Below, piece by piece: positions 44,492-54,244 of a stretch of DNA of 64,000 nucleotides; within the stretch, counting starts at the first letter, position 1, and each line of letters opens with the position of its first letter. The notes beneath the pieces were generated by a model. It had not been told where the DNA came from, made no database searches, and worked only from the letters and a program-made list of their open reading frames with translations. This DNA is from Verrucomicrobiaceae bacterium (GTDB lineage Bacteria > Verrucomicrobiota > Verrucomicrobiia > Verrucomicrobiales > Verrucomicrobiaceae): contig CANETF010000004.1 in NCBI GenBank assembly GCA_947440575.1, positions 1-64,000 on the forward strand. The letters are read 5' to 3'. The translations under genes were made by a program, and so were the position numbers.

Positions 44492-46093
44492 ATGGCAAAA
44501 TATCAGATTCTCGTCGCCGACCCCATTTCCGATAAAGGCATCGAACTCCTTCAGTCCGAGCCCTCCTTTGACGTGGTCGTCAACCTCGGCCTCAAACAAG
44601 AGGCCGATTTCGCCGCTGCAGCAGCAGGCGCACACGCCATCATCGTCCGCAGCGGTGTCAAAGTCACCGCCAAGGTCATCGAAGCCGCTCCAAACCTTAA
44701 AGCCATCGGTCGTGCGGGTGTCGGCGTGGATAACATCGACGTGCCAGCCGCCAGCAAGCGCGGAGTTGTCGTCATGAACACCCCCGGAGGCAATACCATC
44801 TCCACAGCCGAGCAGGCCTTCACCCTCATGATGTCCCTGGCGCGCAAAACGCCTCAAGCTCACGCCACCATAATCGAAGGTCGCTGGGACCGGAAGAAGT
44901 TCCAGGGCACCGAAGTCTTCGGCAAAACCCTCACCGTCCTCGGCATGGGCCGCATCGGCGCCGAATATGCCAAACGCGCCAAAGCCTTCGGCATGCGCGT
45001 CGTTGCCTATGATCCCTACCTCTCCAAGAACCGTGCTGAAAGCCTCGGCGTCGAGCTTTGCGGGGACCTGGATGCCGCCGTCGTCCAAGCCGACTTCATC
45101 ACCATGCACATGCCGATGACGCCGGAGACAAAACACATGATCAATGCCGAGCGCCTCGCCAAACTCAAAAAAGGCGTCCGCATCATCAACTGCGCTCGTG
45201 GCGGCCTCATCGACGACAACGCTCTCGCCGCCGCCCTAGAATCCGGCCACGTCGCCGGGGCTGCACTCGACGTCTTTGAGATCGAACCGCCTCCTGCCGA
45301 CTACCCCCTATTGAAGGCCCCAAACACCGTCTTCACTCCCCACCTCGGGGCATCCACGGATGAAGCCCAGGAAAACGTCGGCATCGAGATCGCCGAAACG
45401 ATTCGGGAGAACCTCCTCAAAGGCACCGTCGTCAATGCCGTCAACATGCCAAACGTCGATCCCGCCACGCTCGCCGCCCTCGGCCCGTTCCTGCACTTTG
45501 GCGAGCTCCTTGGCCGTCTTGTCTCCCAGCTTGCCCCTTCCCACTCGAACGTCGTGCGCATCAACTACTGCGGCAAGGTCGGTCAAGGTGACACCACTCT
45601 CATCTCCCGCGCCGTATTGAAGGGCTTTCTTGAGCGCCCGGTCGGATCCGATCAGGTGAACTACATCAATGCCACCGGCGTCGCAGAGAACCTCGGCATC
45701 CGCTTCACCGAAAGCCGCCTCCCCGAACCTTCCGAATTCAACGACCTCATCGAAGTCGAAGCCTCCAACGGCACCGATACAGCAAACATCACCGGCACCT
45801 TCTTCGGTGGCGACCCACGGATCGTCAAAGTCAACGGCCGCCGCATCGACGCCAAGCCAGAGGGCACTCTCCTCCTCATCGAAAACATCGATCGCCCGGG
45901 CATGATCGCCGCCTACTCCGCCACCCTCGGCAAAAACAACGTCAACATCGCTGACATGTCCCTCGCCCGCGACAAAGAAACCGGCAAAGCCCTCACCCTG
46001 CTCACCCTCGACACCGCCCCCTCCGAAGCCGTCATCGCCGAACTCGAAAAAATCGAAGGCATCAGCCGCATCCACGTCGTCGCCGTGCAGTAG
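44492..46093 (+). CDS. serA: D-3-phosphoglycerate dehydrogenase
   Basis: 533 residues, the length of the long (type 1) SerA. It catalyses NAD-dependent oxidation of 3-phosphoglycerate, the first step of serine synthesis, in the cytoplasm. The substrate domain has IIVRSGVKVTAKVIE. The nucleotide-binding domain has GMGRIG, then a conserved Arg in NCARGGLIDDNAL and catalytic His in PHLGASTDEAQENV. The allosteric-substrate-binding domain (about 315-450) precedes a C-terminal ACT domain (about 455-533, LLIENIDRPGMIAAYSATLG), usually the serine sensor. It starts 12 nt after the kinase gene, so partial read-through is possible, but it is a housekeeping gene with no obvious link to it. Confidence 0.97.
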   Translation: MAKYQILVADPISDKGIELLQSEPSFDVVVNLGLKQEADFAAAAAGAHAIIVRSGVKVTAKVIEAAPNLKAIGRAGVGVDNIDVPAASKRGVVVMNTPGGNTISTAEQAFTLMMSLARKTPQAHATIIEGRWDRKKFQGTEVFGKTLTVLGMGRIGAEYAKRAKAFGMRVVAYDPYLSKNRAESLGVELCGDLDAAVVQADFITMHMPMTPETKHMINAERLAKLKKGVRIINCARGGLIDDNALAAALESGHVAGAALDVFEIEPPPADYPLLKAPNTVFTPHLGASTDEAQENVGIEIAETIRENLLKGTVVNAVNMPNVDPATLAALGPFLHFGELLGRLVSQLAPSHSNVVRINYCGKVGQGDTTLISRAVLKGFLERPVGSDQVNYINATGVAENLGIRFTESRLPEPSEFNDLIEVEASNGTDTANITGTFFGGDPRIVKVNGRRIDAKPEGTLLLIENIDRPGMIAAYSATLGKNNVNIADMSLARDKETGKALTLLTLDTAPSEAVIAELEKIEGISRIHVVAVQ

Positions 46094-46161
46094 GCCCGCC
46101 CACAGAATAGCGCAAATGGCGCTTGGGATTTCGGCACCGCAGCAGCGCCACACAATATACA

Positions 46162-46201
46162 GGGAGGAGGAAACTTGCCAAAACTCGCAAGCTCGCCTCC
46201 C
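46162..46201. terminator. Hairpin downstream of serA, possible terminator
   Basis: Outer arms GGGAGG/CCTCCC and inner arms CTTGC/GCAAG form a two-part stem in the 438-bp gap after serA. No U-tract follows, so its role as a terminator is uncertain. Apart from this and the gene fragment at 46242-46427, I see nothing in the 46094-46531 interval. Confidence 0.3.
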
Positions 46202-46241
46202 TCCAGCACTGATTCCGCAGCGAAATCGAAATTCTGCGCGG

Positions 46242-46427
46242 CTACTTCCTACCCAGCCACTCCACGCTCTGCACCTGCTCCACGTCGATCTTGCCACCCG
46301 CCTCAGGGATGGTTTCCTGACTGGCTTTCCAGGTGATGCGACATCGCCTGCCAACGTAAGCCGCCGGTTCTTCAACGGCTTTGTCAACGGTCGCGTCCGG
46401 CTTCAGGATGAAAAAGGAGGCCTCCCA
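46242..46427 (-). pseudogene. Fragment of a protein C-terminus, start missing
   Basis: An open stretch of 61 codons on the minus strand ends in TAG at 46242 and reads like a real protein end (RRCRITWKASQETIPEAGG, then DVEQVQSVEWLGRK). It has no ATG, GTG or TTG start, and an in-frame TGA lies just upstream. It looks like the remains of a small gene whose 5' part was lost. It could also be chance coding potential, so confidence is low. Confidence 0.35.
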
Positions 46428-46531
46428 TCATAAGCATCGTGACAGAATCCAAACGCAGCGCAACTGTGCCAGACAAACTTTCTCCCGAACAAACATTGGG
46501 CAGCTCACCCTTTTCACATACTCTTCCTTCC

Positions 46532-47320
46532 ATGCGGTTACTCCCCCTGCTGACACTCTGCGTTCTTTGCCTGACATCAGCCAGCGCCTCAGCCGCTCTG
46601 AAAATCTACGGCTCCTCCAAATTCCAGTTCAGCGCCGGCAACAGCAAAGTCACCTTCGGTTGCGGCGGCATCAACAACCCCAGCACCGAAAACGCCACCG
46701 GAACCATCCAGGTCCGCCTCTGGGCCCTCGACAAACCCCACGCCGGCGGCATCATTAAAGGCAAAGTCATCGCCAGCTACCAATACGACGGCCTCTCTCC
46801 CAAAGCTTACTACAGCCCTGTCAGCAAAACCGTTGCCGCCAGCATGCCAGGCACCAAAAAAGCCTATTACCTTTGCCTCACCGTCATGGAGTACAAAGCC
46901 GACGGCTACATCGTCTCCGACTACCGAAACTTCGACGGCACCACCGTTCTCGGCCCCTTGAAAACCTTCACCCTCACCGGTCCCTGGTCCTGGCAGACCC
47001 ACCCCGAAGCCGGCACCATCGACATGAAAGTCGCCAAAATCGCCCACCTCCGCACCGGCAACACCGGCACCCTCAAACTCGCCGTCTGGGCCACCAAATC
47101 CCTCTACAAAGGCGGCGCCATCAGCGGCTGGGAACTTGGCAGTGTCACCAAAGCCGCCCTCAAACCGGGCTACACCTACTCCGATGTCATCAACACCGCC
47201 AAATACACTAAGCCCCCCGCAGGCACCTACTACGTGCACATTCTCCTCTCCGAGTTTCAAGACGGCGGTTACAAGACCGTCGCCCACCTGACCTCTGGAA
47301 ACACCACGGACTTCAAATAG
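46532..47320 (+). CDS. Secreted two-repeat protein of unknown function
   Basis: 262 residues from the ATG at 46532, where a clear signal peptide begins (LLPLLTLCVLCLTSASASA); an upstream in-frame ATG at 46439 would put 31 polar residues in front of it. I do not recognise the family. The mature part consists of two related halves: GTIQVRLWALDKPHAGGIIKG in the first and GTLKLAVWATKSLYKGGAISG in the second, each followed by a Tyr-containing segment and a YY-x-L/H-x-L strand. This suggests two copies of a beta-sandwich. The C-terminus ends NTTDFK. There are no catalytic motifs, so a structural or binding role outside the cell is possible. Confidence 0.75.
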   Translation: MRLLPLLTLCVLCLTSASASAALKIYGSSKFQFSAGNSKVTFGCGGINNPSTENATGTIQVRLWALDKPHAGGIIKGKVIASYQYDGLSPKAYYSPVSKTVAASMPGTKKAYYLCLTVMEYKADGYIVSDYRNFDGTTVLGPLKTFTLTGPWSWQTHPEAGTIDMKVAKIAHLRTGNTGTLKLAVWATKSLYKGGAISGWELGSVTKAALKPGYTYSDVINTAKYTKPPAGTYYVHILLSEFQDGGYKTVAHLTSGNTTDFK

Positions 47321-47513
47321 CGCAAGGACCGCAACTCACCAAAGAGACCATGCACGAATGGCTTGCTTGGACTGCGTTTGCCTCCATTTCCTCGAGCCAC
47401 GCCAGAATCAACCGCGTGACATAACGCAATAAAAAAACGGAGCCCATTCCCATTCGCAACAGTCCTCATCATGGCATGACAGGAATCCATGACCCAGACA
47501 GGCACCGTGCACA

Positions 47514-48884
47514 ATGGCCATCCCTGCCTCCGTTTTCCTTTGCATGACATTCACCGACTTCTTACGGAGCCTCTTTGCCGCTTGCCTGATTTCTGTCGCG
47601 CCCGTCTCCCTCGCGGGCGAGCTTTCGGATTGGACCTTTCATTTCCCGCGTCCCGAGGCTAAGCCTAAGCATCAGTTCTCCCCGTCTGCGGGTCGCGATG
47701 GCAGCGCCTCCCTGGTCATCGAAACCGGCCCAGGTCGCCATTGGATGGGACACTGGAGCCAAACTCTACCCGTCACGGGCGGTGCGCACTATCAATTCTG
47801 CGCCTCGCGGAAAATTGAGACCCAGTCCGCTGAACCTCTGCGGCGGGGCGTCTATGCCCGAGTCATTTGGCAGGACGCCGAGGGCAAACCCGTCACCTGG
47901 GAAGAACCCGCCAAGGCCGGTTACGTCATCGGCACGATTCCCCGGGCGGAACCCGAATACCCGCGCGACCTTGGCGGCGCGCCGGGCGATTGGGGCCGAT
48001 TCGAGGACATCCTGCGCACGCCACTTCAGGCCCGGCAGGCTCGCATCGAGCTGTATCTCCAGTGGCTGCCAGACACCCGTGTGACTTGGAGCGACATCAC
48101 CCTCACAGTAATACCCGCGCCTGCGCCACGCAAAGTCCGCCTCGCCACAATTCACCTTCAACCCCGCGAAGGCAAACGCCCCCAGGACAAGCCGCCCCAG
48201 TTCGCCCCCCTCATCGACAAGGCCGCCGCGCAGAAAGCCGATCTCGTCGTCCTCCCGGAAACGCTCACCTACTACGGCACCGGCTTGAAAATGCACGAGT
48301 GCGCCGAGCCCGTTCCGGGACCCAGCACAGAATATTTTGGCCGGCTCGCTAAACAACACCGCCTGCACCTCGTCGTCGGCTTGATCGAGCAGGACGGACC
48401 CGCCATCTACAACGTCGCTGCCCTCATCGGCCCGGACGGCGCGCTCATCGGCAGATACCGCAAGGTCTGCCTGCCGCGCGGCGAGATCGAAGCCGGCCTC
48501 ACTCCCGGCACGGATTATCCCGTTTTTGACACTGCCATCGGCAGGATTGGGATGATGGTCTGCTATGACGGCTTCTTTCCTGAGGTCGCACGCGAACTCG
48601 GCAATAAGGGCGCCGAGATCATCGCCTGGCCCGTCTGGGGTTGCAATCCTCTCCTCGCCGCTGCGCGTGCTTGTGAGAACCATGTTTATCTCGTCTCTTC
48701 CACCTACACGGACTCATCCAAGCACGACTGGATGATCTCCGGCATCTTCGACCACTACGGACGCGTGCTCGCCAAGGCGGAAAAGTGGGGCACGCTGGCC
48801 ATCACCGAAGTCGATCTGAACGAGCGCACCCACTGGAACAGCCTCGGCGATTTCAAAGCCCAACTCCCCAGCCACCGCCCCTGA
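47514..48884 (+). CDS. Exported carbon-nitrogen hydrolase (nitrilase superfamily)
   Basis: 456 residues. An export signal lies near the N-terminus; Met11 at 47544 is an equally good start for the peptide [18 protein letters not shown]. Residues of about 40-200 look like a carbohydrate-binding-type beta domain. The nitrilase domain (about 205-450) carries the full Glu-Lys-Cys triad: Glu in [11 protein letters not shown], Lys in [12 protein letters not shown] and Cys in [16 protein letters not shown]. It would hydrolyse an amide (amidase or ureidase type). Export and an N-terminal beta domain are unusual for this normally cytoplasmic family, though such fusions occur in Planctomycetes and Verrucomicrobia. 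It converges on the next gene with only 10 bp between stops. Confidence 0.88.
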   Translation: MAIPASVFLCMTFTDFLRSLFAACLISVAPVSLAGELSDWTFHFPRPEAKPKHQFSPSAGRDGSASLVIETGPGRHWMGHWSQTLPVTGGAHYQFCASRKIETQSAEPLRRGVYARVIWQDAEGKPVTWEEPAKAGYVIGTIPRAEPEYPRDLGGAPGDWGRFEDILRTPLQARQARIELYLQWLPDTRVTWSDITLTVIPAPAPRKVRLATIHLQPREGKRPQDKPPQFAPLIDKAAAQKADLVVLPETLTYYGTGLKMHECAEPVPGPSTEYFGRLAKQHRLHLVVGLIEQDGPAIYNVAALIGPDGALIGRYRKVCLPRGEIEAGLTPGTDYPVFDTAIGRIGMMVCYDGFFPEVARELGNKGAEIIAWPVWGCNPLLAAARACENHVYLVSSTYTDSSKHDWMISGIFDHYGRVLAKAEKWGTLAITEVDLNERTHWNSLGDFKAQLPSHRP

Positions 48885-48894
48885 CTGACGGCCA

Positions 48895-51687
48895 TCAGCG
48901 CGCCGCCACCCCCACCGGCTTGCGAACCTTCAATAGCACTGGGCGACTCGTCTGCACTCCATCCACCGTCGTGCGCAGATGAAAAAAACGCGTGGTATCT
49001 GGCAGCCACTTCGGCCCGGCCGTAATGAAGAATTTTCGCTCACTCTCAACCGCAGGCACCAGCAATCCATTCAGCCCGACATTGTCGACGTAAACCCCAA
49101 ATGGAAGATTCCTCCCAGCGTCTTCTTTTCCAAACGGCACCGCCTCCTTAAATCCCGCCAGCCGAGTCACCCTCACTACGGCACTGATCGTCTCCCCGGG
49201 TTCAATCGTCAGCTCCAACGGTTTGCCAGGCACAACCTTCGGCGAACCCACTGCCCCGTCAGGCATTACCTCAATCACAACCTGCGCAGCCTTCCCCAAC
49301 TTCAGATTTCCCAGCCCTCCCAGCTCTTTCACCACCTTCTTCCCACGCACCATCGCCGTCGCCGTGAGTTTAACCGCCTTCACCTGCTCCGGCGTAGGCA
49401 TCGGCGCATCTAACCCAGCAAATAACAACCCTTCAGCACTCATCTGCTCCCTCTCCAAAACAACTGGCGTCGTGGCACTGAAGCCCTTTGGCAAACCTGT
49501 CACCTCCACCTTCACTTCCCCCTCAAACCCGTCCGTTCGTTCCACCTTCAACCCAAATTCTTTCCCACTTCCAGGGCTCACCACCGGATTCATCCCTGAT
49601 ACTGAAACCTTAAAATCCTCCTGCCGCTCGCGCACCGTCATCTGATACTTGAACTCAGGCCCTCCCCGCTGCGTCACATCACCCAGCCTCACCACATACT
49701 CCCCCGCCTCTCTCGCGGTAAACAAAAGATGCGAGTCCTTCCCCCAGCGCCGCATCGCATCATCATCGTTCTGATAGTAGAGCCGAAACACAGGCAGACC
49801 ATTCGGACTCGGTTCCGACCCGGGTGGCAACTCCTGCACCACATAACACGGCTCTCCCAGCGGATGACTCTGTGGCGTCGTCCCAAAATACGTCCTCCTC
49901 TTCCCCTCCCCAGGATAGACCTTGAACCCCGAATCCGGTCCGCGCGGATACAGCCAAAACTTCACCACTTCCCCATTCGCATACAGATACTCGTTCAAAT
50001 CCATCTCATCCCAATTATGAATTCGGAAATCGTCACTCGTGTCCGAGTCCTTTCCCCTAAACGTAAACCACGAGTCCCGCACAGCACGTAGCACCACCTG
50101 TTCCACCGCACGCCCATCCGCATGCAGGATCTCCAATTTCGAATCCAGCAGCGACTTCATCCGCTCCGCCTTCACATCAAACACCCATTCCTCCCCCGCA
50201 CCTGAGCGGAATCGATAAAGATCCAAGTCCCCGGGCCCGCCCACCACACCAGACACCTCCGTATTTTTCTCCAAACGCATCGCCTGCCCCGGCGAGTCAT
50301 TGGGTTCCATCTCGACCACCTGAGCCATGCCCGCCACAGCCACCGCATCCTTTGCTTTCACCACCTTTTGATCTTCCCCTTCCTTCACCACCTTCACCTC
50401 CGCTGGCAACAAATAACTCTCCATGCTGCCATCCATCCGCGCCACCAAAACCTTGTTCGTCCCGGACTCCATCGCAAGAGCCGCCCCCACATCCGACTGT
50501 TTCCCAAGTACAGCCATCTGCTCGACTCGAGGCAAGGACCACGCCTTCACGGTCAGATCCGACGATGACGAAACCAACGTCTTCCCATCGCCTGCTAACG
50601 CCAACCTCACCACATCCCCTTCATGCGCAAACCTCGCCTGCACCAGCGGATTGATCTGCGGCTTGTTCACCGACAGCAACCTCCACATCCGAATCCGATT
50701 GTCAGCTCCACCCGCAATCACATGCTTCCCATCTGGCGTAAACAATACTGAATACTGCTCGTCCTGAGGCTGGTTCAAAGTATCCAAACGCTCGCCCGTT
50801 CGCGTATTCCAGAGCTTCACCGTCTGATCCGCGCTCGCACTCGCCAGCACCTTCCCATCCGGACTGAACGCTAAGTCAAAGACCGCCCCTGTGTGCACCT
50901 CGATTCGACTCTTCACCTCGCCGCTCTCCGCATCCCAAATCGTCACCATTCGATCATAGCCGCCCGTCGCCACGAACTTCCCATCCGGCGAAAACTCCGC
51001 ATCATAAAACGTATCGCGACTTCCCTCGCCAAATTCCCGAACTTTCTCCCCGCTTGCCACATCCCACGTCACAGCCACCCCACGCACACCCGTGACGCCA
51101 CTCGCCGTCAGCAACCGCTTGCCATCCGCCGAAAAATTCACCGCATTCACTGCCCCAGGATGCCCTCTCAAGACCGTCTTCATTTCCCTCGTCTTCACCT
51201 CCAAAAGCTCCACCGAATCCTGCCGAGCCACTGCAAGCCATCGTCCATCAGGTGAAAACGCCACTGCCGCAATCGGCCGCTTGATCCCCGCCCGCGCTGC
51301 AATCTCTGGCACCACTAAGGTGGACAAAATCGACAGATCCTTCGCTTTCTCCGGCCCCTTCGCTCCCGCATCCACCCACGCCTGCAAAATCGCAATCTCT
51401 TTCTCACTCGGCTGCGGCTCCTTTTTCGGCGGCATCGACGGCTTTTCCTCCTTCGTCACCGTCCGCACCAGAAAACTCTCCTTGGCCTTCCCCGGCACAA
51501 TCGATGCCCCACTTTCTCCACCCCGCATCATCTCCCCGAACGTCTCCAACGAAAGATCCCCTTCCCGGTCCACATCATTGTGACACCCCACACAGTATTC
51601 CCTCAGTACAGGCGCCACATCCGCATGAAAGTCCGGCGCCGCCAGCCCAATGGATGGCGCAATCATCAAAGCAACAAACAGTCTCAT
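48895..51687 (-). CDS. Planctomycete-type cytochrome / WD40 / PPC-domain protein
   Basis: 930 residues with a signal peptide (about 1-16). A c-type heme motif C32-V-G-C35-H sits in a PSCyt1-like domain, followed by MPPKKEPQPSEKEIAILQAWVD, the usual axial-ligand block. A beta-propeller of about seven WD40 repeats follows (about 130-430; FSPDGKxxA, TVKLWNTRTG, TVKAWSL). A PPC-type beta domain (about 455-700) and further beta modules complete the protein. It is the last gene of the DUF1501-DUF1553-cytochrome operon, 16 bp after the DUF1553 gene. The group is a hallmark of this superphylum and has no proven function; periplasmic electron transfer or glycan processing has been suggested. Confidence 0.88.
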   Translation of the reverse strand: MRLFVALMIAPSIGLAAPDFHADVAPVLREYCVGCHNDVDREGDLSLETFGEMMRGGESGASIVPGKAKESFLVRTVTKEEKPSMPPKKEPQPSEKEIAILQAWVDAGAKGPEKAKDLSILSTLVVPEIAARAGIKRPIAAVAFSPDGRWLAVARQDSVELLEVKTREMKTVLRGHPGAVNAVNFSADGKRLLTASGVTGVRGVAVTWDVASGEKVREFGEGSRDTFYDAEFSPDGKFVATGGYDRMVTIWDAESGEVKSRIEVHTGAVFDLAFSPDGKVLASASADQTVKLWNTRTGERLDTLNQPQDEQYSVLFTPDGKHVIAGGADNRIRMWRLLSVNKPQINPLVQARFAHEGDVVRLALAGDGKTLVSSSSDLTVKAWSLPRVEQMAVLGKQSDVGAALAMESGTNKVLVARMDGSMESYLLPAEVKVVKEGEDQKVVKAKDAVAVAGMAQVVEMEPNDSPGQAMRLEKNTEVSGVVGGPGDLDLYRFRSGAGEEWVFDVKAERMKSLLDSKLEILHADGRAVEQVVLRAVRDSWFTFRGKDSDTSDDFRIHNWDEMDLNEYLYANGEVVKFWLYPRGPDSGFKVYPGEGKRRTYFGTTPQSHPLGEPCYVVQELPPGSEPSPNGLPVFRLYYQNDDDAMRRWGKDSHLLFTAREAGEYVVRLGDVTQRGGPEFKYQMTVRERQEDFKVSVSGMNPVVSPGSGKEFGLKVERTDGFEGEVKVEVTGLPKGFSATTPVVLEREQMSAEGLLFAGLDAPMPTPEQVKAVKLTATAMVRGKKVVKELGGLGNLKLGKAAQVVIEVMPDGAVGSPKVVPGKPLELTIEPGETISAVVRVTRLAGFKEAVPFGKEDAGRNLPFGVYVDNVGLNGLLVPAVESERKFFITAGPKWLPDTTRFFHLRTTVDGVQTSRPVLLKVRKPVGVAAR

Positions 51688-51703
51688 AAAACAATTCTCA
51701 AGC

Positions 51704-54244
51704 CTAGTGCTGAAACAAAAATTCCCGACTCGTCATCAACGCCCAAAACAAATCCTCCAAAGCCGCTCTCCTTTCACCCGCAGCCACCTTCCCCAACCCT
51801 TCTACAAACGGCTTCTTCTCCATCTCAGTCGGCTCTCGTGACAAACACAACATGAACGCTTCCTCCACCAGTCGCTCACTATCCGCTCCGGTTTTCGTCA
51901 TCAACTTCGTCACCCGACTGTCCGCTCTCGCCAGTTTTTGATTCACCGTATCACCATTCGAAAGGTGCATCGCCTGGACCATGCTCGGCTGAATGGATCG
52001 CTCGCACTCACAGGCAATGTCACGGTCATTCCGACCAAACGTCTGAAGGAAATACGACGCCACCGCCGAATCATACAACTGCAACGCCCGCGTCCCTTTC
52101 GGATAAAAATCCGTCTTCTGCATGCTGCCATCCTGCAGCTTGACCGATGTAAAATCCCCCGGGATGTCCGTGATGCCCGCAATCGCATCGTGCAGCACCT
52201 CCGCAATCAATCGCCGCGGGTAGTATCGGGAAAAATAGCGCGTATCGCCCGCATTCTCAGGCAGCGTGACACTGCTGCGCTGATAAGTCTCGCTTTGGAG
52301 AATGAGCCGCATCAAGGCCTTCAAATCATAACCATTGCTCACCAAAGAATCCGCCAATGCCTCCAACAGCGGTTCATTACTCGCCGGATTTGAAGCCCGC
52401 AAATCATCCACCGGATCCACAATCCCCATTCCAAAAAAGGCCGCCCACACTCGGTTCGCGATCGTTCGCGTGAAATAAGGATTCTCCGGTGCCGTCAACC
52501 ACTTCGCCAAGTGGTAACGCCGATCCTCCGGATCATTCGGATCGAGTGCCTCTCCATCCAGCGGAGCAGGAATCTGCGGCTTTCCTGTTCGCGGTTGCAG
52601 CAGTTCTCCACGTGGCTCCACATACAACGTCCGAACTCCGTCGCCATTGCGACTGTCACCACCCCACCCCTTCGCCCGCACCCGCGAAAACAAATTCGCA
52701 AACCCATAATACTGATCATTGGTCCACTTCTCCAACGGATGATTATGGCACTTCGCGCAATTGATCGACAACGCCAGGAATGTCTGACTCACATTCTCCG
52801 CCATCGTCTCAGGATCTTGATTCACCGCATAAAAATTCGTCGCCCCATTCTTCATGCTGTCGCCCGATGCCGTCACCAACTGCCTCGCCAATTCATCCCA
52901 CGGCGTATTCTCCGCCACCCGTTCCCGCAACCACAAGTAGTAAGCCTTCACCGCCTCCGGCCGCAGCAGTTTCCCATTAATCATCAGCATGTCCGCCCAT
53001 CGATACGTCCAGTAATCCACAAACTCCGGCCGTGCCAAAAGGGCATCAATCAATCGGTCCCTCTTGTCACTGCCATCGGCCGCCAAAAACGCCCTCGCCT
53101 CTTCTGGAGTCGGTAACACCCCGATCGTGTCCAGATAGGCCCTCCTGACAAACTCCGCATCCGTCGCCTGAGGTGAGGGCTTCAAATTGAGCCTCTGCAA
53201 CTGCTCCAAAACCTTGTCGTCGATCACATTCCGGCGCAGCGCCTTCGCGTAATCCATCTTCGCCAAATCATAAGCAAATGGCGAGGTCAACCGAGCCAGC
53301 ACAATCTGGCTGTCAAACCAGGCCGTCACCGCTCCCTCACCGTGCCCGGTCACACTCACCAAACCCGACTTCCCATCCACCGACGCCACCACCTCATTCG
53401 ATGAAGTAAACTTCGCCCACCGTGTCACATCCCGCACCCGCCCATCACCGTAATGCGCCCTCACCATTAACTGCTGCTTCTCTCCTGGTTTCAACAGGGA
53501 CAACTCCGGCAGCACCTCGATCCGCTTCACCCGCGCCTCTTCCTCCACCGGCCCCGGCGCACCCGCAGCCACCCACTCCGACAAAATCCGGTAGTCCAAC
53601 GACTTCACCTCAATCAACTTCCCCCCCTTATGCTTCGTCGCCACCGTCGGCTTCGTCAGCAAAAGACTCTGAGCCGGTTGCGCCAGGTCCACCCGACGCC
53701 CGCGCACTCCCCTCGTGATCGTCTGAAAATCAGATTCAATGTCATAGCCCATCAAACTCAACCGGAAGCCTCCCTTCCCGGCCAACGCCCCATGACATCC
53801 CCCCGAGTTGCACGTCGCCTTCGTCAGCACTGGCATCACGTCATTCCGGAAACTCCACTCGTGCGCTCCCGCCATGCCCTTCACCGTCACTTGCGCAGTC
53901 GCCACCGCACCATCTGCAGCCGTCGCTGTGATCACCACCTCCCCATCTTTCACCGGCACCAGAACGCCTTCGCCATCCACACGCGCCACTCCCGCATCAG
54001 ACGAACGCAAAGTCACCTTCTCCACCGGCCCCGCAAACCCATCCTCCATCCGCACCGCCAAAACCCCATGCCTCGCCTCCATCCCATTCAGTGTCACTTG
54101 CTCAGGCAGCAACTTCAACTCCGCCGCCCCCGCATTCACAGTCAAACCCGCAGCAACAAGGTGGTGCAACCATCTTGGTTGCACAACTCGCCGCCCCTTC
54201 ACCAAACAAGCCGCAAGCTTGCCCCACTTTGATTTCATCTTCAT
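51704..54244 (-). CDS. DUF1549/DUF1553 protein with Big_2 domain and heme motif
   Basis: 846 residues from the ATG at 54244, whose A is the last base of the DUF1501 stop; a GTG at 54247 is also possible. A hydrophobic export segment is followed by a bacterial Ig-like (Big_2) domain (about 45-125), then TKATCNSGGCHGALAGKGG, the variant C-x4-C-H heme motif typical of these proteins. A second Ig-like stretch, the DUF1549 region (RRAYLDTIGVLPTPEEARAFL) and DUF1553 follow. Between them is a CAKCHNHPLEKW heme motif, and DUF1553 has AFFGMGIVDPVDDLRASNP. It belongs to the three-gene operon with DUF1501 and the WD40 cytochrome. Probable multi-component periplasmic complex; substrate unknown. Confidence 0.92.
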   Translation of the reverse strand: MKMKSKWGKLAACLVKGRRVVQPRWLHHLVAAGLTVNAGAAELKLLPEQVTLNGMEARHGVLAVRMEDGFAGPVEKVTLRSSDAGVARVDGEGVLVPVKDGEVVITATAADGAVATAQVTVKGMAGAHEWSFRNDVMPVLTKATCNSGGCHGALAGKGGFRLSLMGYDIESDFQTITRGVRGRRVDLAQPAQSLLLTKPTVATKHKGGKLIEVKSLDYRILSEWVAAGAPGPVEEEARVKRIEVLPELSLLKPGEKQQLMVRAHYGDGRVRDVTRWAKFTSSNEVVASVDGKSGLVSVTGHGEGAVTAWFDSQIVLARLTSPFAYDLAKMDYAKALRRNVIDDKVLEQLQRLNLKPSPQATDAEFVRRAYLDTIGVLPTPEEARAFLAADGSDKRDRLIDALLARPEFVDYWTYRWADMLMINGKLLRPEAVKAYYLWLRERVAENTPWDELARQLVTASGDSMKNGATNFYAVNQDPETMAENVSQTFLALSINCAKCHNHPLEKWTNDQYYGFANLFSRVRAKGWGGDSRNGDGVRTLYVEPRGELLQPRTGKPQIPAPLDGEALDPNDPEDRRYHLAKWLTAPENPYFTRTIANRVWAAFFGMGIVDPVDDLRASNPASNEPLLEALADSLVSNGYDLKALMRLILQSETYQRSSVTLPENAGDTRYFSRYYPRRLIAEVLHDAIAGITDIPGDFTSVKLQDGSMQKTDFYPKGTRALQLYDSAVASYFLQTFGRNDRDIACECERSIQPSMVQAMHLSNGDTVNQKLARADSRVTKLMTKTGADSERLVEEAFMLCLSREPTEMEKKPFVEGLGKVAAGERRAALEDLFWALMTSREFLFQH

